A stretch of 50,430 nucleotides of DNA from Bacteroidota bacterium (GTDB taxonomy: Bacteria; Bacteroidota; Bacteroidia; 2-12-FULL-35-15), in the NCBI GenBank assembly GCA_025963715.1, contig JAOQAG010000042.1, positions 1 to 50,430 of the forward strand, written 5' to 3'. This document shows, piece after piece, positions 16,667 through 24,617 of the stretch (positions are counted from its first letter, which is position 1; each line of letters begins with the position of its first letter). A program made the position numbers and the translations under genes. The notes under the pieces are model-generated. The model ran no database searches and was not told where the DNA came from. It saw only the letters and a program-made list of their open reading frames with translations.

Positions 16667-17425
16667 CTAATACTCCGTGTACCAGTTCCGCAAACGCACA
16701 TCAATCTTATCATTGCCTGCATTTACCAGTTTCTTAAATTCGTTGGTATCACTCATGCCGTCTTTTCCACGATAGTGATACGCATATACAATGGCAGGTT
16801 TAAATTCCAGCACTGCCGAAGCCGCTTGTTTTACATCCATTGTATATGGTAAATTCATACATACAAAAGCAACATCAATTTTTTTCAGGCTGCGCATTTC
16901 CGGAATATCTTCCGTGTCGCCGGAGATGTAAATTATTTTTTCACCGAAGTTAATGATGTAACCGTTCCCGCGGCCTTTGGTATGCATGGCATCCGCAGCT
17001 TCCGGTAAATTATACATCGGGATCGCTGAAATAAAAATTCCTTTTTGCGTTGTTTTTTCACCGTTGCCAATGATCACACATTTGCTTTTTAAATTGGCAG
17101 GCATCTGGTCGGCTACCGCTTTCGGTACAATAAAAGTAGCTTTGCTTGTTTCGATCGCTTTCAGCGTTTCCAGATCCATGTGATCGGGATGAATATCCGT
17201 GATCAGGATCAGGTCCGGCGCTGCAAGTCCGGCAAAGGCTTTTGCGCCGCCATACGGATCCACATAAACGGTTTTGTTATCCCAGGTAAATACAATCGCC
17301 GCATGGAATACCGGCTGGATCGTTAAATTTCCTTTTGTGGTCTGGAGCTGGTCGGCAGCCGGATGCTCTGCAAATGCAGTGCTGAGCAAGCTGCATAAGA
17401 ATAACAGTATTATAGGTTTTTTCAT
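16667..17425 (-). CDS. Exported MBL-fold metallo-hydrolase
   Basis: A 252-residue metallo-beta-lactamase-fold protein with a signal peptide (residues 1-19, ending STAFA). Metal-site motifs are ITDIHPDHMDLETL (the first His of HxHxDH is Asp, as in the UPF0173-like branch), a later ISGDTED, and YAYHYRG near the end. It probably hydrolyses a small molecule in the periplasm; the substrate is unknown. It is the last gene of the leftward cluster starting with the MarR regulator at 20129, 66 bp after the isochorismatase-like gene, and is closed by a terminator at 16613. Confidence 0.87.
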   Translation of the reverse strand: MKKPIILLFLCSLLSTAFAEHPAADQLQTTKGNLTIQPVFHAAIVFTWDNKTVYVDPYGGAKAFAGLAAPDLILITDIHPDHMDLETLKAIETSKATFIVPKAVADQMPANLKSKCVIIGNGEKTTQKGIFISAIPMYNLPEAADAMHTKGRGNGYIINFGEKIIYISGDTEDIPEMRSLKKIDVAFVCMNLPYTMDVKQAASAVLEFKPAIVYAYHYRGKDGMSDTNEFKKLVNAGNDKIDVRLRNWYTEY

Positions 17426-17491
17426 GAGATGTTTTTTTTATTGTTTAAACGAATGTATGAATTTTCTATTATTTTCTCAATTTCGATGCCA

Positions 17492-18055
17492 CTACATGTT
17501 GCTCCATTCGTTCACAGTAATTACATCCGCCTGACGGGCAAATACTTTTGTGATCAATACCTGGTGTACCTCCGGATCACGGTCTGCGCAGCAATCCGAC
17601 AATACCGTCATGTTATAATCCTTATCTGATGCTTCCCTTACGGTGGACAATACCACGCCGCTGGTGGCAATTCCTGTAAGCACCAGGTGTTTGATGTTTT
17701 GTGCCCGTAAGATCACTTCCAGGTCGCTGCCCGTAAATGCACTGGTCCTGCGTTTGATGATGGTCGGCTCGCCTGGTAAAGGCACTATAAATGCATCAAT
17801 TTTCATCCATGCATCCAGGTCAGCATCCGCCAGCAGAACCCTCATGTTCTGGCCGCTTTTGGTGCTGGTGCTTACTTCGGGCAAGCCTGCACGGAATCCT
17901 ACGACGATGTACAGTACCGGGATTTTTTTTGCACGTGCATGTGCAATGGCTTTTGCCACATTGGTTTTGATCGCTGCCGGATCTGCGATCATGGCAAGCA
18001 TAGGACTTTGCATGTCCATTACAAGTAGTGCGGTGTGTTGATTGTTTTCTTCCAT
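17492..18055 (-). CDS. Isochorismatase-fold protein lacking the catalytic cysteine
   Basis: A 187-residue protein of the isochorismatase-like (cysteine hydrolase) fold. The N-terminal LLVMDMQSPML gives the conserved Asp. The usual nucleophile motif, here LVLTGIATSGVVLSTVREA, has Val where cysteine hydrolases such as PncA have Cys. Known isochorismatases also lack Cys, so it may act as a hydrolase by that route, or only bind a ligand. VLSDCCADRDPEVH follows. It sits 32 bp after the MFS exporter gene, so it is probably co-transcribed with it. The substrate is unknown. Confidence 0.85.
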   Translation of the reverse strand: MEENNQHTALLVMDMQSPMLAMIADPAAIKTNVAKAIAHARAKKIPVLYIVVGFRAGLPEVSTSTKSGQNMRVLLADADLDAWMKIDAFIVPLPGEPTIIKRRTSAFTGSDLEVILRAQNIKHLVLTGIATSGVVLSTVREASDKDYNMTVLSDCCADRDPEVHQVLITKVFARQADVITVNEWSNM

Positions 18056-18086
18056 TTTTATTTTTTTAATTGATTACTCTCGAAAA

Positions 18087-19364
18087 TTAAATTCGCTTGA
18101 TTGCTTCATTTTCCGCTTCTTCCAGTTCTCTTATTCCTTTTTTGCCAAGCCTGTCTTTTCTCAGGAAATTAGAAAATACCATGGCAATGATCAGCGCAAT
18201 AACGCCCTGGAAAAGCAATGTGTCCGGTGCCCCGATGTGCTGCGAAATAAAACCGGTAAGCAGGCAGCCCAATGGCAGCATTCCAAAAAACGCCATGGCC
18301 ACATAGCTCATCACTTTGCCCCGCATTTTTGCATCTGCATTTACCTGTACGATCGTGAGGCAAATGGTGGTTTGCGACATGGCGCCAAATCCAAACAGCG
18401 CTGCAAATGCCATGGCTGCCGGGAAATAACTCATGTGAGAAAAAAGGATCAGGCCAACTCCAAGGATCACGCTGTTGATCAGTAAAATAAATTTAAGATC
18501 AGCGCCTGGTTTTAAGGATGCCAAAAAGAAAGCACAGGTAATTGCTCCCAGGCCTACGGCGCTGTTGATGTAACCGAATGTGGCTGCGTTGCCGCGAAAG
18601 GTTACTTCCGCAAATGCTGGCAAAAGCGTGTCATACGGTAAAACCAATAAGCTCACAAAGCTCAGCATCAGCAGGATCATACTGATAGCGGGAGTGCGTT
18701 TTAAATAAGCAAAACCTTCGGAAAGCTCCGACACAACTTTCTTTTTTACAGCCGGAGGAATATGTACCGGGCGTGTCATTAATAAAAGCGAAATGAGCAC
18801 CGCTACAAAACTTATTGCATTTAAAAGAAAGCAGATGCCAGCACCCAGTGTAACAAGTACTAATCCCGACAGGGAAGGGCCAACCAGCCTTGCGAGGTTG
18901 TTCATCGACGAATTGAGTGCAAGCGCATTGGGAAGATCTTCTTTATTATTGATCATTTCGTGCACCAGCGGTTGCCGCGCGGGCATATCAAATGCATTGA
19001 CCACACCCAGCACCACGCTTAGTGTAAGGATCTGCCAAACATGGTAATGATTGCTGAGCGTTAAAATAGCAAGCAGGATGGCCTGCACCATGGAAGCCGT
19101 TTGCGTGATCAGTAATATTTTATAGCGGTTGTACCTGTCGGATACAATGCCGCCGAACAACGAAAACAGGAAGGACGGAAACTGCGATGCAAAAGCTGTA
19201 AGCCCCAGCATGAACAGGGAATGCGTCATGGTATATACCACCCAGGTTACACCGGTACGCTGCATCCAGGTGCCTATCTGGGAAATGGATTGGCCGCTGA
19301 AAAATAATACGTAATTACGGTTGTTAAATGCCCTGAATGTATTTTTTGCTTTTGTTGTGTTCAC
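18087..19364 (-). CDS. MFS exporter (EntS/MFS_3-like)
   Basis: A 425-residue major facilitator with about 12 hydrophobic segments. The N-terminal YVLFFSGQSISQIGTWMQRT is typical of the MFS_3 (enterobactin-exporter-like) group, and the conserved loop between helices 2 and 3 is GGIVSDRYNRYKIL. Members export siderophores, drugs or other small amphiphiles by proton exchange across the inner membrane. Its place between a MarR-type gene and an isochorismatase-fold gene suggests export controlled by a ligand of the regulator. The C-terminal tail is charged and cytosolic. Confidence 0.9.
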   Translation of the reverse strand: MNTTKAKNTFRAFNNRNYVLFFSGQSISQIGTWMQRTGVTWVVYTMTHSLFMLGLTAFASQFPSFLFSLFGGIVSDRYNRYKILLITQTASMVQAILLAILTLSNHYHVWQILTLSVVLGVVNAFDMPARQPLVHEMINNKEDLPNALALNSSMNNLARLVGPSLSGLVLVTLGAGICFLLNAISFVAVLISLLLMTRPVHIPPAVKKKVVSELSEGFAYLKRTPAISMILLMLSFVSLLVLPYDTLLPAFAEVTFRGNAATFGYINSAVGLGAITCAFFLASLKPGADLKFILLINSVILGVGLILFSHMSYFPAAMAFAALFGFGAMSQTTICLTIVQVNADAKMRGKVMSYVAMAFFGMLPLGCLLTGFISQHIGAPDTLLFQGVIALIIAMVFSNFLRKDRLGKKGIRELEEAENEAIKRI

Positions 19365-19380
19365 GATAAAATGCGGATGC

Positions 19381-19689
19381 TTATTCTTTGTCCTTTGTAC
19401 TAAAACGTTTGCTCAGGTAGATGCTCATGCAGGTAATTCCTGCTAAAAAAATGATCAGTGAAAGTGTGTTGTCCGAAGATACTTTGCCTGCGCGAAAAAG
19501 TATGTATCCCAGCACGAGATTAAACAAAGCCCAGATGATGTTTAATGTAGGGGAGGAGAGTCCTTTGCCCGGTGGCTTTGCAAAAGGCGACGGGAAACGG
19601 TTGCCCATAGCGCCGCTCACAAAATGAGGAACAAAGTTGGCGAGGAACATGCCCGCCCAAAATCCACTGAAGTAATGATACCATTCCAT
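19381..19689 (-). CDS. Small membrane protein next to the MFS exporter
   Basis: A 102-residue protein read from the Met at 19689 (MEWYHYFSGFWAGMF). The longer frame to 19800 overlaps the regulator gene and starts with basic residues unlike this family, so the shorter form is preferred. It has three or four hydrophobic stretches (about 5-25, 46-64 and 72-90) with the conserved-looking PHFVSGAMGNRFPSPFAKPPG between the first two. I recall this protein being found beside MarR and MFS genes elsewhere, but no function is known. It is 11 bp after the MarR stop and 16 bp before the MFS start. Confidence 0.78.
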   Translation of the reverse strand: MEWYHYFSGFWAGMFLANFVPHFVSGAMGNRFPSPFAKPPGKGLSSPTLNIIWALFNLVLGYILFRAGKVSSDNTLSLIIFLAGITCMSIYLSKRFSTKDKE

Positions 19690-19700
19690 AGTTTTTTTAT

Positions 19701-20129
19701 TTATTCGGTTTCTATTAATTTGGTTAATACCGGCAATACTTTTGCAAGCAGCTCTGTTTCTTTTGCTGTCAGCACTCTTTCGATGAGCGACCGCAGCCAT
19801 TCATCCCGCTCATATTTGATTTTCTCTATCATTTTTTTTCCGGAAGCGCTGAGTGAAATAAATACTTTGCGCTTATCTTCTTTGGAAGGCACGCGTTTGA
19901 TAATGCCCTGCGCCTCCATTTTTTTCAGGATCTGCGACATGGATTGTGTTTTTATCCTTGTGAGCGCTGCCAGCTCCGTAGCCAGCATTGCGGGGTTTCG
20001 CATCAGGAGCCCGATGGTTTCCATCTCCGTCATGGAGTAGGAATTTACCGAATACATTTGCTTGCGTAACCGTTTGTGCAGGCCCGAAACATTTATTCGT
20101 AAGGAAGATGATAATTCTTTAAGATCCAT
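19701..20129 (-). CDS. MarR-family transcriptional regulator
   Basis: A 142-residue winged-helix regulator. The helix-turn-helix is in AMLATELAALTRIKTQSMSQILKKME and the wing in KRVPSKEDKRKVFISLS. MarR proteins repress adjacent efflux genes until a ligand binds. It heads a leftward set, MarR, small membrane protein, MFS exporter, isochorismatase-fold and metallo-hydrolase, with spacings of 11, 16, 31 and 66 bp, so it most likely autoregulates that operon. No conserved cysteine of the OhrR kind is present. No clear palindromic operator was found upstream. Confidence 0.88.
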   Translation of the reverse strand: MDLKELSSSLRINVSGLHKRLRKQMYSVNSYSMTEMETIGLLMRNPAMLATELAALTRIKTQSMSQILKKMEAQGIIKRVPSKEDKRKVFISLSASGKKMIEKIKYERDEWLRSLIERVLTAKETELLAKVLPVLTKLIETE

Positions 20130-20241
20130 GTATGTATTGTAACTTGGTTTTAAAACTTGTAAGTTTACCTTACAAAATTACTATTTATTTTGATTGGAAA
20201 TTAATTTTATGGAAAATATTTTTTTGAGAGATACAAAGAAG

Positions 20242-20466
20242 GAGTGTCCGGGACTTTATAGTATAAAAGGAATTACTTTAAAACACGTCATTGCGACCGC
20301 GTGTCGCCATAGCTTTAGTGGTGGCACAGGGCTTTTCGCCCGAAGCAATCTCATTCTAGCTTTACACTCTGGTGTGAGATTGCTTCGGGCGAAAAGCCCT
20401 CGCAATGACGCGTTAATTAAATTTCTTCAATAAAAAAAACAAGGTTGGTATAAACTTTCCGATAGT
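20242..20466 (+). repeat. Family B element with an insertion in one stem arm
   Basis: This occupies the 412-bp gap. The left end GGAGTGTCCGGGACTTTAT and right end GGTATAAACTTTCCGATAG match other B copies. The stem CATTGCGA...AGGGCTTTTCGCCCGAAGC is inverted at 20376-20411, but the left arm carries about 33 extra bases (CCGCGTGTCGCC...) just after GCGA. Confidence 0.78.
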
Positions 20467-20471
20467 AAATA

Positions 20472-20501
20472 AAAAAGCCTCTCATTACTGAGAGGCTTTT
20501 T
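20472..20501. terminator. Intrinsic terminator after the toxin-like gene
   Basis: A perfect 13-bp stem (AAAAAGCCTCTCA / TGAGAGGCTTTTT) with a four-base TTAC loop, 40 bp after the stop of the leftward gene at 20542. A and T tracts on both sides allow action in either direction. Confidence 0.85.
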
Positions 20502-20541
20502 ATCTTACAATCCGATATAAACACCTGTTGTATGGTAATAC

Positions 20542-21438
20542 TTAACTTCCGTAATAAGTGTAACCATATTTTGCTGTTCTTCCACCGGCAAGAGCTGGTA
20601 CCTGTTCAAACAATACGCCTGTAAGGTCATACGTATTTTGGAGAGACTGTACATTGTCCATTGAAAGTACCGTATATTGCGGCTCGTTGGTTGGGTACAT
20701 CCAGTATTCGCTGCCTGATTGCATGATCTTGGCAGTTACCAGCATTACACCAATTTGATTTGGAAGAATATTGGTTTCCACAGTAAGGGCAGTGGTAAGC
20801 TTATTCTGGATCTCACTTTTAATGGTTTCCGTATTGGTATTCTGGAATGTTAACTTGGTAGAGGCCGATGCTTTAACGCCGTAATCAACTTCTGCGCTGG
20901 CACTGTATTCCTGCATGTTCATAGTGCTGCTGACCTTTTCATAACTGTTAAGCGTGTTCATTTCCGCTGCCTGGTATTGGATCATTTTGCTGTTCTGAGG
21001 AGTCCAGTCAAGAATAAAGATCGAATCGGCCGTAAATGAAGAAGGTTGGTAACCATCAATATACGTCAGCGTGATCTTGTCAAGATACCTGTCGGCTTTT
21101 CCATCGATGGAAAGCAACCGGATGTTTGTAAGTTCGGTTGTCGTACCTTTTGAGCTATTACCAATTTCAAGTGAATGATTAAGGTTGGTCGAGATCTTTA
21201 AATAGTAAACGTACTCGTTGTTGTCGTAAGCGATCTTAACATAGTTAATGTATTCGTTGTCAGCGAGTGTTATGCTGCCCGGTGATGATGGATCTCCGCC
21301 GCCACCGCCGAATCTGGTATTATTAATAACGATTGCATCTACATCCTGGCAACCGAATAATCCAATAGAATTTACAGTACCAGCAGAAAATGCATTACCG
21401 CCATTGCCGCCGTACGAGTTAGTGATTTGTTGTGACAT
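20542..21438 (-). CDS. Jacalin-like lectin / aerolysin-like pore-former candidate
   Basis: A 298-residue protein read from Met at 21438 (MSQQITNSYGGNGG); upstream in-frame codons are basic and unlike the rest. Residues 1-130 resemble a jacalin-type beta-prism: the glycine-rich start YGGNGGNAF, a central EYINYVKIAY, and a last strand ADRYLDKITLTYI. Residues about 150-298 look like an aerolysin-type beta domain, Ser/Thr-rich with alternating strands EYSASAEVDYGVKASASTKL and TIKSEIQNKLTTALTVE, then GVMLVTAKIMQSGSEYWMYPT. Such lectin-aerolysin fusions (natterin or Dln1-like) bind glycans and form pores. No signal peptide is seen, so release would need lysis or another route. Its cell target is unknown. 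Confidence 0.65.
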   Translation of the reverse strand: MSQQITNSYGGNGGNAFSAGTVNSIGLFGCQDVDAIVINNTRFGGGGGDPSSPGSITLADNEYINYVKIAYDNNEYVYYLKISTNLNHSLEIGNSSKGTTTELTNIRLLSIDGKADRYLDKITLTYIDGYQPSSFTADSIFILDWTPQNSKMIQYQAAEMNTLNSYEKVSSTMNMQEYSASAEVDYGVKASASTKLTFQNTNTETIKSEIQNKLTTALTVETNILPNQIGVMLVTAKIMQSGSEYWMYPTNEPQYTVLSMDNVQSLQNTYDLTGVLFEQVPALAGGRTAKYGYTYYGS

Positions 21439-21593
21439 AATAATTTTGTTTTTAGTTTTCCCTTTCGGGATGTTCCTACTCTTGAAAGGCTTTTCGGATA
21501 CCGCCTGTCTATTCGAATATTGACAGGGCAAAGGAACATCAGTTGGATCTGATCTTTTAGAGTAGAATTACCCTAAATAAAAATGAGGGGATT

Positions 21594-22175
21594 TTACCTG
21601 CCGGAGGCGGCCGCTTTTTTTACTTCTTCATTTAATCTGTCGGGATGCTTGAATTTATTGAAGTAGGGCGGATTCTTCGTCATAATTGCAAGCTCCATAC
21701 ATTCTGTAGGTGTGAGCGCTTCAATGCTTTTATTGTAATATACTTTTGCTGCTTTTTTTAATCCCCGTGCATTGTTGTCAAAATCATAATTCAGCAGGTA
21801 CGCATAAATGCATTGTTTGTGGGTTAATTTATTATCGAGTTGATTTGCTACGGAAATCAATTGGAACCTGCTTGTCGATGAAATCTCATACGCATAATTT
21901 ATTTGAACATGGGTATCATCATGTATGCGGGTACTTATATACCAGATGAGGTCGGGATAAATTTTATTGGTAAGTGAACCCGGAAATATTTTTTCGTAAC
22001 CATTTATAATGTTATCCGGAATGCTATCATCCGGAATGCCAGAATTTGCCCGTGTTACCCAGGTCAGGGCTTCTATAGAGTTCTTATCCTTATAACAGAA
22101 ATAAATATAAACGTCAAATGAAAGATAAATAATAAGGGCACTAAGGAGTATAGGTTTAATGATTTTCCATGCCAT
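21594..22175 (-). CDS. GT51-like transglycosylase fragment or relative, membrane-anchored
   Basis: A 193-residue protein with an N-terminal transmembrane helix (about residues 7-25). The end, GLKKAAKVYYNKSIEALTPTECMELAIMTKNPPYFNKFKHP, matches the last part of the GT51 peptidoglycan transglycosylase domain (AA-YYF-K-A--LT--E-A-LA---NP--Y-P). The catalytic Glu motif EDxxFxxHxG of the family is not visible; the middle has YPDLIWYISTRIHDD instead. It is therefore either a degraded transglycosylase or a derived protein that keeps only the fold. Its neighbour is the pore-former candidate, but no link is shown. Confidence 0.6.
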   Translation of the reverse strand: MAWKIIKPILLSALIIYLSFDVYIYFCYKDKNSIEALTWVTRANSGIPDDSIPDNIINGYEKIFPGSLTNKIYPDLIWYISTRIHDDTHVQINYAYEISSTSRFQLISVANQLDNKLTHKQCIYAYLLNYDFDNNARGLKKAAKVYYNKSIEALTPTECMELAIMTKNPPYFNKFKHPDRLNEEVKKAAASGR

Positions 22176-22192
22176 GGTTTATTGTTATTAAT

Positions 22193-22369
22193 GGTTGTGT
22201 TGTAGGGGATTTTTTTTACAATGTTCACAGACAATACTGTCATCCCGGGCTTGACCCGGGATCTCATGAATGCTTGTAGTATTTAATTAACCGATCCCGC
22301 AACAGGTGCGGGATGACAGATCAAAAAGGTGTTTCTGTTTCCATAGCAACATTATTCTACAACATAACC
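22193..22369 (+). repeat. Family A MITE-like element, complete
   Basis: A 177-bp copy running from GGTTGTGTTGTAG to CTACAACATAACC, which are near-perfect terminal inverted repeats. Inside are the CATCCCGGGCTTGACCCGGG palindrome and a second GATCCCGCAACAGGTGCGGG block. Its last 18 bases encode the end (GYVVE and stop) of the START-domain gene at 22352 on the opposite strand. Confidence 0.88.
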
Positions 22370-22780
22370 TTTATTTTCAATCACATTTTTTAATGCTGCA
22401 AGGATCGGCTGAAGACTAACCGGCGTGAAACCATCCGGCCGGTTATCTTCCTGGATGATTTCAACATTTGTTTGCCCGTTTTTGTCTGTCAGTATGTAAC
22501 TCGTTACAGCGTAATTTTCAATCTTATCTGCAAGATCGGGACGTGGTGTAAACAAATTATATTTTACAAGCTCATTCTTTTTTACTTCCAGAACGGTTCC
22601 CCATTGCTCTGATATTTTTCCTTCTGTTTCTGTCCTGAATTTTATTTCACTCCCCGTTTTCCAGTCGGTAAGCAGCATCCTGTTAAATTGCCAGCGTTGT
22701 ATTAATTCCGGTTTGGTGAGTGCATCAAAAACCGTATCTGCGGCAGCGTTAATGGTGATTTCCGCAATGTGTGTTGCCAT
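22352..22780 (-). CDS. AHSA1/START-domain (SRPBCC) protein
   Basis: A 142-residue protein read from Met at 22780 (MATHIAEITINAAADTVFDAL); the frame upstream lies in repeat sequence. The order of elements, VFDALTKPELIQRWQ, GTVLEVKKNELVKY and VEIIQEDNRPDG, fits the activator-of-Hsp90-ATPase-homologue branch of SRPBCC proteins, which bind hydrophobic ligands. Function is otherwise unknown. The final residues GYVVE and the stop codon are supplied by the terminal repeat of a family A element at 22193-22369, and a second copy lies 28 bp upstream of its start, so the gene is bracketed by two copies in the same orientation. Confidence 0.82.
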   Translation of the reverse strand: MATHIAEITINAAADTVFDALTKPELIQRWQFNRMLLTDWKTGSEIKFRTETEGKISEQWGTVLEVKKNELVKYNLFTPRPDLADKIENYAVTSYILTDKNGQTNVEIIQEDNRPDGFTPVSLQPILAALKNVIENKGYVVE

Positions 22781-22807
22781 TTGTAATGTCTGTTTATTGT
22801 TAAAATT

Positions 22808-22936
22808 GGTTATGTTGTAGTAAAATGTTTTTTTTACAATGTTCACAAATAATATTGTCATCCCGGGCTTGACTCGGGATGACAGCTTAAGAAAGTATTT
22901 CTGTTTCCATAAACAACAATGTTCTACAACATAACC
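22808..22936 (+). repeat. Family A element, short copy
   Basis: At 129 bp this is the shortest copy: GGTTATGTTGTAG to CTACAACATAACC with only one CCCGGG palindrome (GGGCTTGACTCGGG). It has lost the second block present in the 177-195 bp copies and shows the minimal form of the element. Confidence 0.88.
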
Positions 22937-23002
22937 TTAAAATTTAATGACGTTCTTAAAGTAAATTCTTTTCATGGTGCAAAGTTGCGGGTACTCATTT
23001 AA
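22937..23002 (-). repeat. Family B left arm abutting family A
   Basis: Read on the minus strand it gives GAGTACCCGCAACTTTGCACC and CTTTAAGAACGTCATT, the left arm of family B. It starts immediately after the family A terminal repeat; the other half of B is missing. Confidence 0.68.
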
Positions 23003-23021
23003 AGTTAACTGTTTTATTTTT

Positions 23022-23780
23022 TTAAGTATCTGTTGATACATCATCCCAGTCCTGATCCATATATTTTATAAGCCAGTTCAGGGAATAATGCCGTTCATAA
23101 ACAACCTCACTGTTAAGCTTGCCCGGCGCTTGTTTTTTTTTAACTCTTGCGTCAACACAAGCCCAATCAAGCCGGTAGACCAGGTCTGCCTGATCGAGGA
23201 TCTCTTTCTCTGATCTTAATTTTGCTTTTTCTCTGAACTGTTTTTCGGTAAGGCTGTGAATTATTTTTACATCATTAGCAACATTACACATTTCGCCAGG
23301 GTAACTTAAGCTGTCAATATATCCCAATGCCCACAGCATCACATGCAGGCTTTCGTATCTCCAGTTGGCATCGGCAGTTTGTTGTTCCGATGGCTTTTTT
23401 GCATCAGCATATTCTTTTTCTTTTGCACTAAACTTTGCTGAAATATTAAAGTCCTTGTCCAGTTTGTCTAAATGCTCCTGTTCAAGTCCTTCGCTTTTTA
23501 ACCCCATGTAACAAAGCGCTAATGCCCTGTCCACGATTTCGTCCCTGGTTCTTATTGTTATTGCTGCTTCCGGATCCACAAACATAGCGTTGGGATTGCT
23601 ATAAACAGGTATGTTATTCCGTTTGCAATATTCTTCGGATTGTTTTCTCCGTTCCTGTTGATCTTTTGTGGCTGTTATATTTTCCACTGGCTTTGTGATC
23701 GCCGCCGTTGTTGCGGGATCGCTATTTGTATTGCAAGAACATAAAATAACGACTGAAACAAGTATTAAAATTTTATTCAT
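23022..23780 (-). CDS. DUF4272 lipoprotein
   Basis: A 252-residue protein with a lipobox N-terminus (ILVSVVILCSC, Cys14 or Cys16). The mature part matches the DUF4272 pattern: ERRKQSEEYCKRNNIPV at the start, IRTRDEIVDRALALCYMGLKSEG, NWRYESLHVMLWALGYID, LDQADLVYRLDWACVDARV and a final YERHYSLNWLI followed by WDDVSTDT. The family is of unknown function; most members I know lack a lipoprotein signal, so this is an exported variant. It stands alone between repeats and the Ogt gene. Confidence 0.82.
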   Translation of the reverse strand: MNKILILVSVVILCSCNTNSDPATTAAITKPVENITATKDQQERRKQSEEYCKRNNIPVYSNPNAMFVDPEAAITIRTRDEIVDRALALCYMGLKSEGLEQEHLDKLDKDFNISAKFSAKEKEYADAKKPSEQQTADANWRYESLHVMLWALGYIDSLSYPGEMCNVANDVKIIHSLTEKQFREKAKLRSEKEILDQADLVYRLDWACVDARVKKKQAPGKLNSEVVYERHYSLNWLIKYMDQDWDDVSTDT

Positions 23781-23855
23781 TTGGATAGAAATTTTTATTG
23801 AATATAATAAAAAGCCCTCATCTCTGAAAGGCTTATCTCTGAAAGGATATAAAGG

Positions 23856-24389
23856 TTAAGAAAAATTCAGCTCCGTTTGTTTATTTACCTGTTGCTGTTC
23901 GCTTTTAAAATCTTTATTTTCCAACTTGAGCAAAAATGCTTTATTTTCCAGTCCTCCGGCAAATCCTGTCAGGCTGCCCGATGCGCCGATCACACGATGA
24001 CAGGGTGCAATAATGGAAATAGGATTTTTTCCGTTTGCAGCGCCAACTGCCCGTACCGCTTTTAAATTATTCAGCTGTAATGCAATTTGGCTGTACGTGC
24101 GTGTTTCTCCATACGGAATGGTTAGTAACGCTTCCCATACTTGCTTTTGAAAATCAGTTCCCACAAAATCCAGTTTTACGGAAAATTGTTTCCGCTTTCC
24201 GTTAAAATAGTCGAGCAATTGTTGTTCTGTTTCTAAAATCACCGGATGACCGGGCTTTTCAATGGAAGTATTTATCCGTACCCGTTTTGGATCATCGTTT
24301 TCCCAAAGTATCGCCGCCAGCCCATTATCGTTGGCTATTAATTTAAGTTTCCCGACAGGGGAATCCATGATTTTAAAATAATAATCCAA
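23856..24389 (-). CDS. ogt: Methylated-DNA-protein-cysteine methyltransferase
   Basis: A 177-residue DNA repair protein that removes the methyl group from O6-methylguanine by transferring it to its own cysteine. The active site is PCHRVIG near residue 128, preceded by RAVGAANGKNPISIIA (including the DNA-binding helix and Asn hinge). TIPYGETRTYSQIA is the arginine-finger helix region. The length fits the Ogt type, with no Ada sensor domain. It is followed by a basic, glutamine-rich tail. The gene is monocistronic; a family B element lies upstream at 24468. Confidence 0.93.
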   Translation of the reverse strand: MDYYFKIMDSPVGKLKLIANDNGLAAILWENDDPKRVRINTSIEKPGHPVILETEQQLLDYFNGKRKQFSVKLDFVGTDFQKQVWEALLTIPYGETRTYSQIALQLNNLKAVRAVGAANGKNPISIIAPCHRVIGASGSLTGFAGGLENKAFLLKLENKDFKSEQQQVNKQTELNFS

Positions 24390-24467
24390 TTTTGTTTATG
24401 TTTTATAAATGATGGTTGCTTTAACCTAAAGGTACTATTTTTTCAAAAATTATAGTATGTATAAATA

Positions 24468-24604
24468 TAAATGAGTACCCGGAGCTTTGCACCATGAAAA
24501 TTACTTTAAAAACGTCATTGCGAGGGCATGTCGCAATGACGTAAAATTAAAAAATTCCAATAAAAACAGAATTGACTTGGTATAAACTTTTCGATACTCA
24601 TTTA
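24468..24604 (+). repeat. Family B element, complete short copy
   Basis: A 137-bp copy with clear outer inverted repeats: AAATGAGTACCCGGAGCTTT on the left and the complement AAATGAGTATCGAAAAGTTT on the right. The core AACGTCATTGCGAGGGCATGTCGCAATGACGT forms the inner stem. It is the cleanest example of the family B layout here and lies 14 bp from the stop of hipA. Confidence 0.82.
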
Positions 24605-24617
24605 AGATTACTTTATA

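Noticed and set aside
20194-20433. Open frame of 79 codons over the gap before the toxin-like gene
   Set aside because: It lies entirely on the family B repeat and its palindromic stem, and translates into repeat-derived sequence.
22193-22936. CRISPR-like array
   Set aside because: The repeats are few, long, palindromic and not evenly spaced; no cas genes are present.
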